Position numbers and translations under genes: made by a program. From Flavobacterium sp. (GTDB lineage: Bacteria > Bacteroidota > Bacteroidia > Flavobacteriales > Flavobacteriaceae), in contig JAGOAF010000021.1 of the NCBI GenBank assembly GCA_017984035.1, forward strand, positions 15,420-22,668: a stretch of DNA of 7,249 nt. The letters run 5' to 3'. How positions within the stretch are numbered: the stretch's first letter is position 1; each line of letters starts with the position of its first letter. The notes beneath the pieces are model-generated. The model saw only the letters and a program-made list of their open reading frames with translations, made no database searches and had not been told where the DNA came from. Shown here piece after piece: positions 1-6,027 of the stretch.

Positions 1-48
1 GCTAAAAAAGCTGCTGCTGCAAAAAAGACGACTGCAAAAAAGAAATAA
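1..48 (+). CDS. topA: C-terminal tail of an upstream gene, probably DNA topoisomerase I (partial)
   Basis: Frame 1 is open from the window edge and stops with TAA at 46-48, giving 15 residues made only of Ala, Lys and Thr (AKKAAAAKKTTAKKK). Lys/Ala-rich disordered tails of this kind close many Bacteroidota type I topoisomerases, where they add non-specific DNA affinity. From memory, topA followed by an arginase-fold gene and gldK is a usual order in Flavobacterium. The topA identity therefore rests on context and composition only, since no catalytic part is visible. A histone H1-like or other Lys-rich DNA-binding protein would end the same way. The next gene starts 3 bp after the stop, so the two are probably co-transcribed. 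Confidence 0.5.
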   Translation, partial: AKKAAAAKKTTAKKK

Positions 49-51
49 AAA

Positions 52-1203
52 ATGGAATTTGATTTTCTTTCTCCTATTGACACTGAGATCATTGATTATA
101 TTGATGGTTTGTCTTCCCAACAATTGGGGAGTAAGGTGGTATTGCACACTTCGGAAGCCTATCCAGAAATAAGTAAGCTGTCAATTGGAATTATTGGTGT
201 AGTAGAAAATCGTGGAAACCTAAAGGGCAATCCGGAGATGGACTTAATTGCCATCCGAAAAGAATTGTACGGTTTGTACCCTGGAAATTGGGATGTTTCT
301 ATTGCTGATTTTGGAGATATAATAGCAGGTAATACAATTGAAGATACTTTTTTTGCTTTGAAAAAAGTGGCAGCTGATCTGATTAAAAACAAGGTGATTC
401 CAATCGTTATTGGTGGCTCACAAGATTTGACTTATGCACTTTACAGAGCTTACGATGACTTAGAGCAAATGGTGAATTTAGTAGCTGTTGATAGTAAATT
501 TGATTTTGGGAAAGAAAGTGATGTTGTTTGGGCATCTTCGTATTTAACAAAAATTGTAATTGAAGAACCTAACAATTTGTTCAATTACTGCAATATTGGT
601 TACCAAACCTATTACAACTCTCAGGAAGAAATTGACTTAGTTGAAAAATTATTTTTTGACGCTTACCGATTGGGAGAAGTTACAAATAATATAGCCATAG
701 CTGAACCTGTTTTTCGCGATGCAGATTTGGTAAGCCTTGATATGAACGCAGTAAAATCCTCTGATTCGGGTAATTTCAGTCCGTTTATTCCAAATGGTTT
801 TAATGGAAAAGAGATTTGTTCACTATCACGATATGCTGGAATTAGCGATAAAGTGAGTTCGTTTGGTATTTTTAATCATAATGGTACCGAACAAGAATCG
901 GTTTTGATTGCGCAAATCATTTGGTATTTTATTGAAGGGTTTCATTATCGTTCTAATGAATATCCTTTTGGTAGTAGAGAAAATTATTTAAAATACATTG
1001 TGCCTTCTGAAGAAGAAGAATTAGTGTTTTATAAGAGTGATAAAACAGATCGATGGTGGATTGAGATTCCGTTTACACTAAATGGGAACAATAAATTAAA
1101 ACGCAATACGTTATTACCCTGTTCGCATGAAGAATATTTAGCCGCTTGTGATCAAGAATTGCCAGAAAGATGGTGGAAGGCACAACGAAAAAACAGCATT
1201 TAA
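52..1203 (+). CDS. Arginase/formimidoylglutamase-fold protein with degraded metal site
   Basis: This 383-aa cytoplasmic protein has no signal peptide or membrane segment and resembles the ureohydrolase family (arginase, agmatinase, formimidoylglutamase HutG). Those enzymes use two Mn ions to hydrolyse guanidino or formimino groups. The family landmarks occur in order but are altered. The GG-D/G-H motif reads GGSQD (121-125), with Gln for His. The D-x-H-x-D motif reads DSKFD (147-151), with Lys for the central His. The S-x-D-x-D motif reads SLDMN (228-232), with Asn for the second Asp. Three of the six usual ligands are thus missing, so I infer it does not bind the normal Mn pair and is probably not an active hydrolase. 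Annotation pipelines would probably call it formimidoylglutamase by homology. No histidine-degradation genes are nearby. It follows the preceding gene by 3 bp and precedes gldK. ATG 52 is the only sensible start. The last codons lie in a tandem 14-bp repeat that may have shortened the C-terminus. Confidence 0.8.
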   Translation: MEFDFLSPIDTEIIDYIDGLSSQQLGSKVVLHTSEAYPEISKLSIGIIGVVENRGNLKGNPEMDLIAIRKELYGLYPGNWDVSIADFGDIIAGNTIEDTFFALKKVAADLIKNKVIPIVIGGSQDLTYALYRAYDDLEQMVNLVAVDSKFDFGKESDVVWASSYLTKIVIEEPNNLFNYCNIGYQTYYNSQEEIDLVEKLFFDAYRLGEVTNNIAIAEPVFRDADLVSLDMNAVKSSDSGNFSPFIPNGFNGKEICSLSRYAGISDKVSSFGIFNHNGTEQESVLIAQIIWYFIEGFHYRSNEYPFGSRENYLKYIVPSEEEELVFYKSDKTDRWWIEIPFTLNGNNKLKRNTLLPCSHEEYLAACDQELPERWWKAQRKNSI

Positions 1204-1215
1204 AAAACAGCATTT
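1188..1215. repeat. Perfect 14-bp tandem duplication across a stop codon
   Basis: The unit AAAAAACAGCATTT occurs at 1188-1201 and again, directly abutting and identical, at 1202-1215. The first copy encodes the last codons (KNSI) of the arginase-fold protein, and the TAA stop forms at the junction of the two copies (1201-1203). A 14-bp insertion is not a multiple of three, so it changes the reading frame at this point. This looks like a recent replication-slippage duplication. Confidence 0.9.
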
Positions 1216-1245
1216 TTGTAGTAAAAAGCTTTCTAAATAAAAAAA

Positions 1246-1276
1246 TTGCTTTTTAAAAAAATAATAAATAGGTTTA
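1246..1276 (+). promoter_or_regulatory. Candidate Bacteroidota-type promoter for gldK
   Basis: In the 110-bp gap before gldK, a TTG at 1246-1248 is followed after 20 bp by TAGGTTTA at 1269-1276. This fits the Bacteroidota sigma-A pattern (-33 TTTG, about 17-23 bp, -7 TAnnTTTG) with one mismatch in the -7 element (final G is A) and the -33 core matched as TTG only. A start a few bases downstream would give a leader of about 30 nt before ATG 1314. The pattern is short and the gap is AT-rich, so a chance match is possible. Confidence 0.35.
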
Positions 1277-1313
1277 CACATTGAAAAATAAAGAAAATAT
1301 AACGCAAATTTAT

Positions 1314-2744
1314 ATGAAGAAATTCATTGCATTTACAGCAATTTTGACACTATTTATTAGTTGCGGAAAATCTGGAGATAAAGGAGAATTGGTAGGGATA
1401 AAAGGGGCCAAATGGCATCCTGAAAAACCGTTCGGAATGTCTTTAGTTCCTGGGGGTTCGTTCATTATGGGGAAGTCAGATCAAGACATAGCTGGAGTTG
1501 AAGATGCACCTTCAAAAACAGTAACTGTTCCCTCTTTTTATATGGATGAAACAGAGATTACCAACAGTGAATATCGTCAATTTGTAGAATGGGTTAAAGA
1601 CTCCACAATGCGAGTTCGTTTGGCACTTATGGCTGAAGGAAGTACAAATAGTGGTGAAAATAAAAATAAAAATGTAACAATTTCTAGTTTTGCATACAAC
1701 GATTTTGATGAAAAAAACGTCAAAAATTCTAAAACGAATACAGTGTATGAAAAATACATGTGGGATAATTACTATAGTATAGGTACCAAAGATGACCCAA
1801 ATGCCTATAGAAAATTGAATAAAAAATCCAAATTAATCAAGGACACAAAGAAATATCCAGACGAGCCATACACAGAAGTTATGGATTCGATGTATTTGCC
1901 TCTAGAGGCTTCTTATAACGGTTTAAGAACGATTGATGTAGATAAATTAAAATTTCGTTATTCTTGGATGGATATTCAAGCTGCTGCAAAATCAAAAGGA
2001 GGTAAGAGACAAGATTTTATTAGAACCGAGCAAGTAAAGGTATATCCTGATACTACGGTTTGGATTAAAGATTTTAATTACTCTTATAATGAGCCAATGC
2101 ATAACGATTATTTTTGGCACAAAGCCTATGGAGATTATCCCGTTGTTGGTGTTAAACAATCTCAAGCAATTGCTTTTTGCGAATGGAGAACATTGTATAA
2201 AAACAACTATGTGAAATCCAAAAAGAAAGGAAGGGATTTGGTAAATAAATTTAGATTGCCTTCTGAGGCAGAGTGGGAATATGCTGCAAGAGGCGGATTG
2301 CAATCTGCTACCTATCCTTGGGGGGGACCTTATACTAAAAATGACAGAGGTTGCTTCTTAGCAAACTTCAAGCCTAATAGAGGGGACTATGCTTCAGATA
2401 ATGCTTTATATACAGTAGAAGCCAAATCGTATGACCCTAACGGATATAATTTGTATAATATGTCTGGGAATGTTGCTGAATGGACAGCCACAGCTTACGA
2501 TCCAAGTGCCTATGAATTCATATCTAACATAAGTCCTAATATTTTAGATTACAAAAATAAACGAAAAGTAGTGCGTGGTGGTTCTTGGAAGGATGTAGCT
2601 TATATGTTACAAGTATCTACTAGGGATTATGAATATGCCGATTCAGCTAGAAGTTATATAGGGTTTAGAACGGTTCAGAATTACATGGGAACTCAAAAAA
2701 TATCTACTAAAAAAACAAATACAAAAAATAAATTTAAAAAATAA
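1314..2744 (+). CDS. gldK: GldK, gliding motility / T9SS outer-membrane ring lipoprotein
   Basis: GldK is a lipoprotein that forms, with GldN, the periplasmic ring under the outer membrane onto which the GldLM motor docks. It is required for T9SS export and gliding. I start it at ATG 1314 (476 aa), not at the TTG at 1281. The ATG gives a clean lipoprotein signal, MKKFIAFTAILTLFISC, with the lipidated Cys at 17, whereas the TTG would add 11 polar residues in front. The body is a formylglycine-generating-enzyme (sulfatase-modifying factor) fold: PGGSF (46-50), DETEITN (78-84), FCEW (288-291), FRLPSEAEWEYAARGG (313-328), YPWGG (334-338), SGNVAEW (384-390), VRGGSW (420-425) and GFR (450-452). A long insertion (about 100-265) splits the domain. 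No cysteine lies between GGSW and GFR, where true FGE enzymes carry their two copper-binding cysteines, so the role is structural. The protein ends in a Lys-rich tail. A G7 run lies in the YPWGG codons. gldL follows after 35 bp. Confidence 0.95.
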   Translation: MKKFIAFTAILTLFISCGKSGDKGELVGIKGAKWHPEKPFGMSLVPGGSFIMGKSDQDIAGVEDAPSKTVTVPSFYMDETEITNSEYRQFVEWVKDSTMRVRLALMAEGSTNSGENKNKNVTISSFAYNDFDEKNVKNSKTNTVYEKYMWDNYYSIGTKDDPNAYRKLNKKSKLIKDTKKYPDEPYTEVMDSMYLPLEASYNGLRTIDVDKLKFRYSWMDIQAAAKSKGGKRQDFIRTEQVKVYPDTTVWIKDFNYSYNEPMHNDYFWHKAYGDYPVVGVKQSQAIAFCEWRTLYKNNYVKSKKKGRDLVNKFRLPSEAEWEYAARGGLQSATYPWGGPYTKNDRGCFLANFKPNRGDYASDNALYTVEAKSYDPNGYNLYNMSGNVAEWTATAYDPSAYEFISNISPNILDYKNKRKVVRGGSWKDVAYMLQVSTRDYEYADSARSYIGFRTVQNYMGTQKISTKKTNTKNKFKK

Positions 2745-2779
2745 ATAACAATCTAAAATCATTTTATATAATAATAATT

Positions 2780-3415
2780 ATGGCATTAATCAACAAAAAA
2801 GTAATGAATTTCGCTTACGGTATGGGAGCGGCAGTAGTAATTGTAGGAGCTTTGTTTAAGATTCAACACTGGACAGGTGCCAGTCAATTATTAATTATAG
2901 GACTTTTAACAGAAGCATTCATTTTTGCATTGTCTGCATTTGACAAAGTCGACGATGAATTGGACTGGACGTTGGTTTATCCTGAGTTAGCTGGTGGAGA
3001 AGCGAAACCGAAAACAAAAAAGAAAGAAGATGCTTCAGATGCTGACGGATTACTTTCTCAAAAATTGGATACCATGTTAAAAGAAGCTAAAATTGACGGT
3101 GAGTTAATGGCGAGCTTAGGAAACAGTATTAAAAACTTCGAATCAGCTGCAAAAGGAATTGCACCAACAGTTGACTCGTTAGCTTCGACTAAAAAATACA
3201 GCGAAGAATTAACTAAAGCAGCAGCTCAAATGGAGTCATTGAATAATTTGTATAAATTACAATTAGAAAGCGCTTCAGTTAACGCAGAGGCAAATAAAGA
3301 TATTGCTGAAAATGCGGCTATGTTGAAACAACAAATGCAATCAATGACGGCTAATATTGCGTCATTAAATGCGGTGTATGGTGGTATGCTTTCGGCAATG
3401 AGTAACAAAGGATAA
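2780..3415 (+). CDS. gldL: GldL, inner-membrane motor subunit of T9SS/gliding
   Basis: GldL forms, with GldM, the proton-driven rotary motor of the T9SS (reported stoichiometry five GldL to two GldM). The 211-aa protein has two N-terminal membrane helices, about residues 9-29 and 37-54, joined by a short loop (HWTGASQ). The helices carry the family signature GALFKIQHW (23-31) and a buried glutamate, E45, in TEAFIFALSAF of helix 2. An intramembrane glutamate of GldL helix 2 is the reported proton-coupling residue, and nearby Tyr, Lys and His (Y13, K27, H30 here) also match residues described in the motor core. After a charged linker (KPKTKKKEDASDAD, 76-89), residues about 91-205 form a cytoplasmic, Ala/Gln/Leu-rich helical region, probably coiled coil. 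ATG 2780 fits the N-terminus of the family (MALINKKVMNFAYG). gldK ends 35 bp upstream with no terminator between, so read-through transcription is likely. Confidence 0.96.
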   Translation: MALINKKVMNFAYGMGAAVVIVGALFKIQHWTGASQLLIIGLLTEAFIFALSAFDKVDDELDWTLVYPELAGGEAKPKTKKKEDASDADGLLSQKLDTMLKEAKIDGELMASLGNSIKNFESAAKGIAPTVDSLASTKKYSEELTKAAAQMESLNNLYKLQLESASVNAEANKDIAENAAMLKQQMQSMTANIASLNAVYGGMLSAMSNKG

Positions 3416-3456
3416 TAATTAGTTTTAAACTATAATTACTTTACTAACTAATTATT
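3414..3456 (+). repeat. 11-bp perfect inverted repeat between gldL and gldM
   Basis: AATAATTAGTT (3414-3424) pairs without mismatch with AACTAATTATT (3446-3456) around a 21-nt loop. The left arm begins inside the gldL stop codon and the right arm ends 10 nt before the gldM start. No T-run follows on the + strand, so it does not look like an intrinsic terminator. Part of the left arm also sits in a competing small hairpin, AGTTT-T-AAACT (3421-3431). The arms are nearly all A/T, so stability in RNA would be modest. Confidence 0.6.
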
Positions 3457-3466
3457 TAAAAATACA

Positions 3467-5005
3467 ATGGCAGGAGGAAAATTAACCCCTAGACAGAAGA
3501 TGGTAAACCTGATGTATCTGGTTTTCATCGCAATGTTAGCTTTAAATATGTCCAAAGAAGTCTTATCAGCTTTTGGATTAATGAACGAAAAATTTGACGC
3601 AGCTAATTTAAGCGCTGAATCAATGAATGCAAGTATGTTGCAAGCACTTGATAAAAAGGCGGGCGAAGATGCGCACTTTGTACAAGCTGCAGCAGAAGCT
3701 AAAAAGGTAGCTGAAATTTCTAAAAACTTTTATGAATTTTTAGGTACTTTAAAATCAGATGCAACTGAAGGTGTTGAACTGGATGAAGAAACCGGAAAAT
3801 TACCTTACGAAGCAATGGATAAAGGAGCTGCAATAGACGAAGGTTGGTTTGAAGGCGATGGTTATTCAGCAAAGGGTAACGATATTGTATCTAACTTTTC
3901 TAAGTATGTTGCTGATATGAAAGCAGCAGTTGGCAATAACAGCAAGTTGAAAGGTGTAATTGATGAGATTACTAGTAAATTCAATACTGCTGACATTAAA
4001 GACAATGAAGGAGTGACTAAAAAATATTTAGACTACCACTTCAAAGGCTTTCCTGCGATTGCTTCACTGACTAAAATTACTTCTTTTCAAAATGACGTAA
4101 AAAAAGCAGAAGCTGATATTTACAGTATTTTATTAGGAAAAGCAGCAGTTGAAGCATCTTCAATGAAAAACTTCACTGCTTTAGTAGTGTTAGATAAAAA
4201 TGCCTATTACCAAGGAGAAAAAGTAACCGGTAAAGTAGTATTAGGTAAATATGATGCGAATACTAAACCAACCTCTTTCCAAGGTCCTGGTAAATTAGAA
4301 AATGGTCAAGCAAAGATTTCATTAACAGCAGGTGGTGTAGGTGAACAAAAAATCAATGGTAAGTTTACTTTCGTTCAAGATGGTGAAACGATTCCATTGG
4401 CTTTTGAAGGTAAATACGTAGTAGTACCACGTCCTAATTCAGCTACGATTTCTGCAGATAAGATGAATGTAGTATACAGAGGGGTTGCTAATCCAATGTC
4501 TATTTCGTTTGCAGGAGTTGCAGCAGATAAAGTATCAGCTAGTGGTCCTGGTTTGCGTTCTGTTGGAGCAGGTAAGTATGTTATGAATCCGGGTGCAGGA
4601 AATGAAGCGGTAATTAGTGTTACTGGTAAATTACCTGATGGATCTACTGTTTCAGATAAAAAGACATTTAGAATCAAAGGAATTCCTGGTCCTGTAGGAA
4701 CTATTAGAGGAGAAATGGGTGTCGTAAAAGGGCCTAAGTCAAGTTTAGAAATTTCTACTGTTGGGGCTAAATTAGTTGATTTTGATTTTGAAGTTGGTTT
4801 AGATGTTGTTGGATTTAATTTTAAAGTAACAGGTCAACCTACGGTTGTAGTACCTGGCAACAAATTGAATGGGCAATGTAAAGCCGTTTTAGCCAAAGCA
4901 GGAAGAGGTGATCAAGTAACTATTTCTGAGATAAAAACTAAATTAGTGGGTGCGGGAAGCTATATGTTGCCAAGAACAGCACCAGTAATTTATGAAATAC
5001 AATAA
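3467..5005 (+). CDS. gldM: GldM, periplasm-spanning motor shaft of T9SS/gliding
   Basis: GldM is the rotor/stator partner of GldL. Its single N-terminal helix lies inside the GldL ring, and its long periplasmic part transmits torque to the GldKN ring. The 512-aa product is close to the family's usual length. A short cytoplasmic head MAGGKLTPRQK includes R9, the position reported to interact with the GldL glutamate. The membrane helix follows at about 12-32 (MVNLMYLVFIAMLALNM, with Y17). Residues about 36-230 are an all-helical domain. Three beta-rich domains follow, as in published GldM structures: one from about N235 (FTALVVLDKNAYYQGEKV), one from about P321 (PRPNSATISADKMNVVYRG), and the last from about G405 (GIPGPVGTIRGEMGVVKG) to the end, which is the part expected to contact the outer-membrane ring. 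The start ATG 3467 gives the conserved head and follows an A-rich stretch. gldL ends 51 bp upstream and gldN starts 35 bp downstream. Confidence 0.97.
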   Translation: MAGGKLTPRQKMVNLMYLVFIAMLALNMSKEVLSAFGLMNEKFDAANLSAESMNASMLQALDKKAGEDAHFVQAAAEAKKVAEISKNFYEFLGTLKSDATEGVELDEETGKLPYEAMDKGAAIDEGWFEGDGYSAKGNDIVSNFSKYVADMKAAVGNNSKLKGVIDEITSKFNTADIKDNEGVTKKYLDYHFKGFPAIASLTKITSFQNDVKKAEADIYSILLGKAAVEASSMKNFTALVVLDKNAYYQGEKVTGKVVLGKYDANTKPTSFQGPGKLENGQAKISLTAGGVGEQKINGKFTFVQDGETIPLAFEGKYVVVPRPNSATISADKMNVVYRGVANPMSISFAGVAADKVSASGPGLRSVGAGKYVMNPGAGNEAVISVTGKLPDGSTVSDKKTFRIKGIPGPVGTIRGEMGVVKGPKSSLEISTVGAKLVDFDFEVGLDVVGFNFKVTGQPTVVVPGNKLNGQCKAVLAKAGRGDQVTISEIKTKLVGAGSYMLPRTAPVIYEIQ

Positions 5006-5040
5006 TAAGTAGATTTAATTAACTACTCAATATTTTCAAT

Positions 5041-5934
5041 ATGATGAACGTTAAAAGTTTTTTAATAGCCCTATTTTCTATAAGTTGCAGTATCGCTTCT
5101 TTTGGACAATCGAATTTGCTAAATGCAAAAACGCCAAGCCAAATAGGAATAAAATCAGTAGCGCAAAAGAATTCAGATAATGATAAACCTTTAGCTTATG
5201 GATATGTTCACGATAGAGATATTTTAATGAGTAGAACTACCTGGGAAATTATAGATTTGGGAGAAAAAATCAATTTTCCTTTGTATTTTCCAATTGATAC
5301 GGCTAATATAGGTCCTGAGAGACGGTCTTTATATGATGTGTTAATTAAAGGGATTAAAAAAGGTAAAATTACGGAAGTATATACCGATAGTTATTTTAAT
5401 ACTAAAAAGTCATTTAAGGATATCAAAGCGTCATTGTCGCGAATTGATACTACGGATGCTGGTAGAGAACAAATGAACGCAGGTTCAAAAATATCTCCTG
5501 AATACATTGTTCAGCAAGATCTTACCTCACAAGATGTCACTCAGTATAAAATTAAAGGAGTTTGGTATTTTGACAAACGTCAAAGCGAATTGAAATACCG
5601 TTTATTAGGAATATGTCCGGTTACTCCAGATGTATACACAATGAATAGTGAAGATCCAGATTTTATTGAGTTATTTTGGGTGTTCTTCCCTGATGCAAGA
5701 GAGACTTTATATAGTGCTTCAGCGTTCAATGAGAAAAATTCGTCTATGCCAATTACATTTGATCAAATATTGAATTCACGTCGTTTTAATAGTGTGATTT
5801 ATAAAGAAGAAAATGTTTATGGGGATAGAGATATAAAAGATTATATGAATCAAAATGCACAAAATCAGTTGTTAGAATCAGATCGTGTGAAAGACAAAAT
5901 TCGTAGTTTCGAGCAAGATATGTGGAATTATTAA
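5041..5934 (+). CDS. gldN: GldN, periplasmic ring protein of T9SS/gliding
   Basis: GldN is the partner of GldK in the outer-membrane-associated periplasmic ring and receives the distal end of GldM. The 297-aa precursor has a Sec signal peptide (MMNVKSFLIALFSISCSIASFG) with likely cleavage between G22 and Q23. C16 is inside the hydrophobic core, and I do not take it as a lipobox because the better signal-peptidase I site follows it. Family-like segments are PEYIVQQDLTSQDVTQYKIKG (about 153-173), WYFDKR (175-180), LGICPVTPDV, LFWVFFPDAR (211-220) and a C-terminal charged helix ending in DMWNY. Two adjacent ATGs (5041, 5044) could both serve as start, with negligible effect on the signal peptide. 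The gene is last in the cluster, and a strong terminator begins 25 bp after the stop. F. johnsoniae has a partly redundant paralogue, gldO, directly downstream; none is present here. Confidence 0.95.
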   Translation: MMNVKSFLIALFSISCSIASFGQSNLLNAKTPSQIGIKSVAQKNSDNDKPLAYGYVHDRDILMSRTTWEIIDLGEKINFPLYFPIDTANIGPERRSLYDVLIKGIKKGKITEVYTDSYFNTKKSFKDIKASLSRIDTTDAGREQMNAGSKISPEYIVQQDLTSQDVTQYKIKGVWYFDKRQSELKYRLLGICPVTPDVYTMNSEDPDFIELFWVFFPDARETLYSASAFNEKNSSMPITFDQILNSRRFNSVIYKEENVYGDRDIKDYMNQNAQNQLLESDRVKDKIRSFEQDMWNY

Positions 5935-5958
5935 GCATTTGATTTTTGAAGTATCATA

Positions 5959-5995
5959 AAAAACTCTTACCGAAAGGTGAGAGTTTTTCTTTTTA
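5959..5995 (+). terminator. Intrinsic terminator after gldN
   Basis: A 13-bp stem pairs 5959-5971 (AAAAACTCTTACC) with 5976-5988 (GGTGAGAGTTTTT), with one T-G wobble, around a GAAA tetraloop closed by C-G. It is followed by CTTTTTATA. This is a strong rho-independent terminator for the gldK-N transcripts. The left arm is A-rich, so the reverse strand also shows a T-run after the hairpin and it could work in both directions, though no - strand gene reads into it here. Confidence 0.9.
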
Positions 5996-6000
5996 TATAG

Positions 6001-6008
6001 TTACTTTG
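6001..6008 (+). promoter_or_regulatory. Possible -7 element for the FAD oxidoreductase gene
   Basis: TTACTTTG differs from the Bacteroidota -7 consensus TAnnTTTG at one position and lies 20 bp before the ATG at 6028, after the gldN terminator. A new promoter is expected here. I could not find a convincing TTTG -33 element at the right distance, because that region is the terminator stem and T-tract. Confidence 0.25.
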
Positions 6009-6027
6009 TACTTTTCAAAATGGAATT

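Noticed and set aside
1222..1255. TAAAAAGC / GCTTTTTA inverted repeat as a terminator before gldK
   Set aside because: Only 8 bp, almost all A-T, with an 18-nt loop and no T-run after it (A-rich instead). It also overlaps the candidate promoter.
1281..1313. TTG at 1281 as start of gldK, adding 11 residues
   Set aside because: The extension is polar and would bury the lipoprotein signal. ATG 1314 gives a textbook signal peptide with the lipidated Cys at 17.
1992..2303. 103-codon - strand frame antisense to gldK, and similar antisense frames over gldL, gldM and the arginase-fold gene
   Set aside because: They are fully covered by conserved genes and their translations show no domain or motif I recognise. 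They are expected by chance opposite coding sequence.
2745..2779. Separate promoter or terminator between gldK and gldL
   Set aside because: The 35-bp gap has no TAnnTTTG-like element and no hairpin with a T-run.
5086..5088. Cys16 in the GldN signal region as a lipobox cysteine
   Set aside because: It sits inside the hydrophobic core and is followed by a good signal-peptidase I site (SFG before Q23). GldN is not known as a lipoprotein.
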